Assembly: GCA_019232725.1 (NCBI GenBank)
Contig: JAFANK010000117.1
Span: 1 to 7,066, forward strand
Direction of reading: 5' to 3'
Source of the DNA: Vulcanimicrobiota bacterium
Lineage (GTDB): Bacteria; Vulcanimicrobiota; Vulcanimicrobiia; Eremiobacterales; Eremiobacteraceae
DNA: 7,066 bases
Positions 5,820 through 7,066 of the stretch are shown here, piece after piece. The first letter of the stretch is position 1. Each line of letters opens with the position of its first letter. The notes below the pieces were generated by a model, which was not told the DNA's origin, searched no databases, and was given only the letters and a program-made list of their open reading frames with translations. Position numbers and translations under genes: made by a program.

Positions 5820-6866
5820 TTAGCCTCGTGCCGGTTGCTTTGCCAGACGCTTGGCAGCGCTGCGTGCGAAGTAGGTGACGATCGCGTCGGCACCAGCGCG
5901 CTTGAAACCGACGAGCATCTCGTCGACGACACGATCTTCGTCAAGCCAGCCGTTGAGCGCCGCTGCTTTCACCATCGCATACTCGCCGCTCACGCTATAG
6001 GCGGCGACCGGGACGTCAACTGCTTTACGAACGCGCGTGACTATATCGAGATACGGCAACGCGGGCTTGACCATCACCATATCCGCGCCTTCTTGCACGT
6101 CGAGCCGCGCTTCACGAATCGCCTCGCGCGCGTTGGGCGCGTCCATCTGATGGCTGCGGCGGTCCCCGAACGCGGGTGCGGATTCGGCGGCATCGCGGAA
6201 CGGACCATAAAACGCCGACGCATACTTGACCGCGTAGGACAATATCGCCACGTCTTGATGACCGCTTGCATCGAGCGCGTGGCGAATAGCCGCTACCCGG
6301 CCATCCATCATGTCAGAAGGCGCGACCATATCAACACCGCAGCGAGCGTAGGAAACGGCACCCCGCGCCAAAAGCTCGAGCGTCGCGTCATTATCGACAA
6401 TGCCGTCTTCCTGTAAGATGCCGCAGTGGCCGTGCGACGTGTATTCGCAAGCGCACAGATCCGCGATCACGATGACATCAGGTGCAGCTTTTTTTATCGC
6501 GGCGATCGCCCGCTGCACGACACCATCGGGGTCGTCAAGCTCACTTGCAATCTCATCTTTTCGCGGTGGAATGCCGAACAGCAAGACCGCCGGAATGCCA
6601 AGCGCAGCGGCCGCCTTGACGTCTTCCGGCAGCGTATCGACCGACTGTTGAAAGATGCCCGGCATCGAGGCGATTTCATGACGCACGCGTTGTCCGGGCA
6701 CGACGAAGAACGGTTCGATCAAATCCTCGACGCCGACGCGATGTTCGGCGACCATGCGCCGCATCGTCTGGGTCCGGCGCAATCGCCTCGGACGGATCGT
6801 CGGCGTAGGGACCACGAGCTTCTCGCGCAGATGCTTTGCGGGCGCAACCGACTTCAGAGGCTTCAT
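5820..6866 (-). CDS. hemB: Porphobilinogen synthase (delta-aminolevulinic acid dehydratase), zinc-type
   Basis: Condenses two 5-aminolevulinates into porphobilinogen in the cytoplasm, the step between HemL and HemC. The 348-residue protein has the usual family length and a full set of motifs. Two active-site lysines are visible: K214 in SYAVKYASAFYGPFRDA and K267 in MVMVKPALPYLD. The metal site DLCACEYTSHGHCG carries three cysteines (C138, C140, C148), which places it with zinc-dependent enzymes rather than the magnesium-only type with aspartates there. The SMPG motif (67-70) and the N-terminal arm RPRRLRRTQTMRRMV are also typical; the arm is used for octamer contacts in the family. The ATG start shares ATGA with the hemC stop, and no good Shine-Dalgarno sequence precedes it, suggesting coupled translation. 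TAA ends the gene at 5822-5820. A run of T around 6488-6494 lies inside the coding sequence and is not a terminator. Confidence 0.97.
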   Translation of the reverse strand: MKPLKSVAPAKHLREKLVVPTPTIRPRRLRRTQTMRRMVAEHRVGVEDLIEPFFVVPGQRVRHEIASMPGIFQQSVDTLPEDVKAAAALGIPAVLLFGIPPRKDEIASELDDPDGVVQRAIAAIKKAAPDVIVIADLCACEYTSHGHCGILQEDGIVDNDATLELLARGAVSYARCGVDMVAPSDMMDGRVAAIRHALDASGHQDVAILSYAVKYASAFYGPFRDAAESAPAFGDRRSHQMDAPNAREAIREARLDVQEGADMVMVKPALPYLDIVTRVRKAVDVPVAAYSVSGEYAMVKAAALNGWLDEDRVVDEMLVGFKRAGADAIVTYFARSAAKRLAKQPARG

Positions 6867-7066
6867 AATGTGCTGTCGTCTCGCTGGCGTGCTGCATCGA
6901 TGATGTCACGGCCACCGGCCGCAAGCATCGCGGAGGCCAAGGTTTCGACGATGCGTGTGGCTTCTGCTGCGTCCTGCGTTCCGCCCGCGGTGCGCTCGCG
7001 CACGGCCGTTGTGCCATCCGTCGCGGCGATCACTGCCGTAAGGTGGAAGGATTGGCCGCGCACGTC
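6863..7066 (-). CDS. hemC: Hydroxymethylbilane synthase, C-terminal fragment (partial at window edge)
   Basis: Hydroxymethylbilane synthase (porphobilinogen deaminase) joins four porphobilinogens into the linear tetrapyrrole that HemD cyclises. Only the last 67 residues are here; the gene enters from the right edge and ends with TGA at 6865-6863. The fragment matches the family's C-terminal domain 3: a strand segment (FHLTAVIAATDG), the charged VRERTAGG stretch, then a helix (EATRIVETLASAMLAAGG) leading to the end. The cysteine that carries the dipyrromethane cofactor normally lies a little upstream of this strand, so it should fall just outside the window and could not be checked. The first codon in view (GAC, 7066-7064) is internal; the GTG at 7063 is not a start. 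The stop overlaps the hemB start as ATGA. The identification rests on a short fragment but is strongly supported by its place before hemB. Confidence 0.82.
   Translation of the reverse strand, partial: DVRGQSFHLTAVIAATDGTTAVRERTAGGTQDAAEATRIVETLASAMLAAGGRDIIDAARQRDDSTL

Noticed and set aside
5715..6416. Plus-strand open frame (233 codons) opposite hemB and the MobA-like gene
   Set aside because: Composition is typical of an antisense shadow; the minus-strand genes have full catalytic motifs.
6486..6498. T-rich run as a terminator
   Set aside because: It lies inside hemB coding sequence (lysine codons on the minus strand) and has no stem beside it.

Overview
The window holds one tightly packed gene cluster, all read from the minus strand (right to left in these coordinates). 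In order of transcription: the 3' end of hemC, hemB, a MobA-like nucleotidyltransferase gene, hemL, rex, hemA, hemD, and a gene for a DUF92 membrane protein. It ends at a strong inverted repeat near the left edge. Together hemA, hemL, hemB, hemC and hemD encode the route from glutamyl-tRNA(Glu) to uroporphyrinogen III, the common precursor of heme, siroheme, cobalamin and chlorophylls. Rex, a sensor of the NADH/NAD+ ratio, sits inside the cluster directly before hemA. A similar rex-hemA-hemC-hemD linkage is known from Streptomyces coelicolor.

Layout. 7066-6863: last 67 codons of hemC, sharing ATGA with hemB. 6866-5820: hemB, zinc-type porphobilinogen synthase. 5811 or 5799 to 5203: MobA-like protein, sharing ATGA with hemL. 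5206-3899: hemL, sharing ATGA with rex. 3902-3162: rex, with an unusual basic N-terminal tail. 3161-3067: a 95-base gap, the only real intergenic space inside the cluster, with three helically phased TTCAC-type repeats and a long-range inverted repeat. 3066-1738: hemA. 1718-987: hemD, sharing GTGA with the last gene. 990-166: DUF92 protein. 161-133: a perfect 12-bp hairpin. 132-1: no gene recognised.

Organism. The DNA is GC-rich, by eye about 60%, and clearly bacterial. The C5 pathway with GluTR (HemA) rules out a lineage that depends on ALA synthase. A Rex protein next to hemA recalls Gram-positive and other deep-branching phyla (Actinobacteria, Chloroflexi, Eremiobacterota and similar). I cannot fix the phylum from the sequence; an Eremiobacterota-like or other poorly cultured high-GC lineage is only a guess.

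How the genes may work together. Heme supply, a MobA-like step that in known families completes the guanine-dinucleotide form of molybdenum cofactor, and a redox sensor would form a coherent respiratory-cofactor operon tuned to NADH. The DUF92 protein belongs to the family of the plant phytyl-phosphate kinase VTE6, so it may add a prenyl-phosphate step relevant to quinones or to prenylated tetrapyrroles. The last two links are inference. No mobile element, CRISPR array, tRNA or rRNA was seen.
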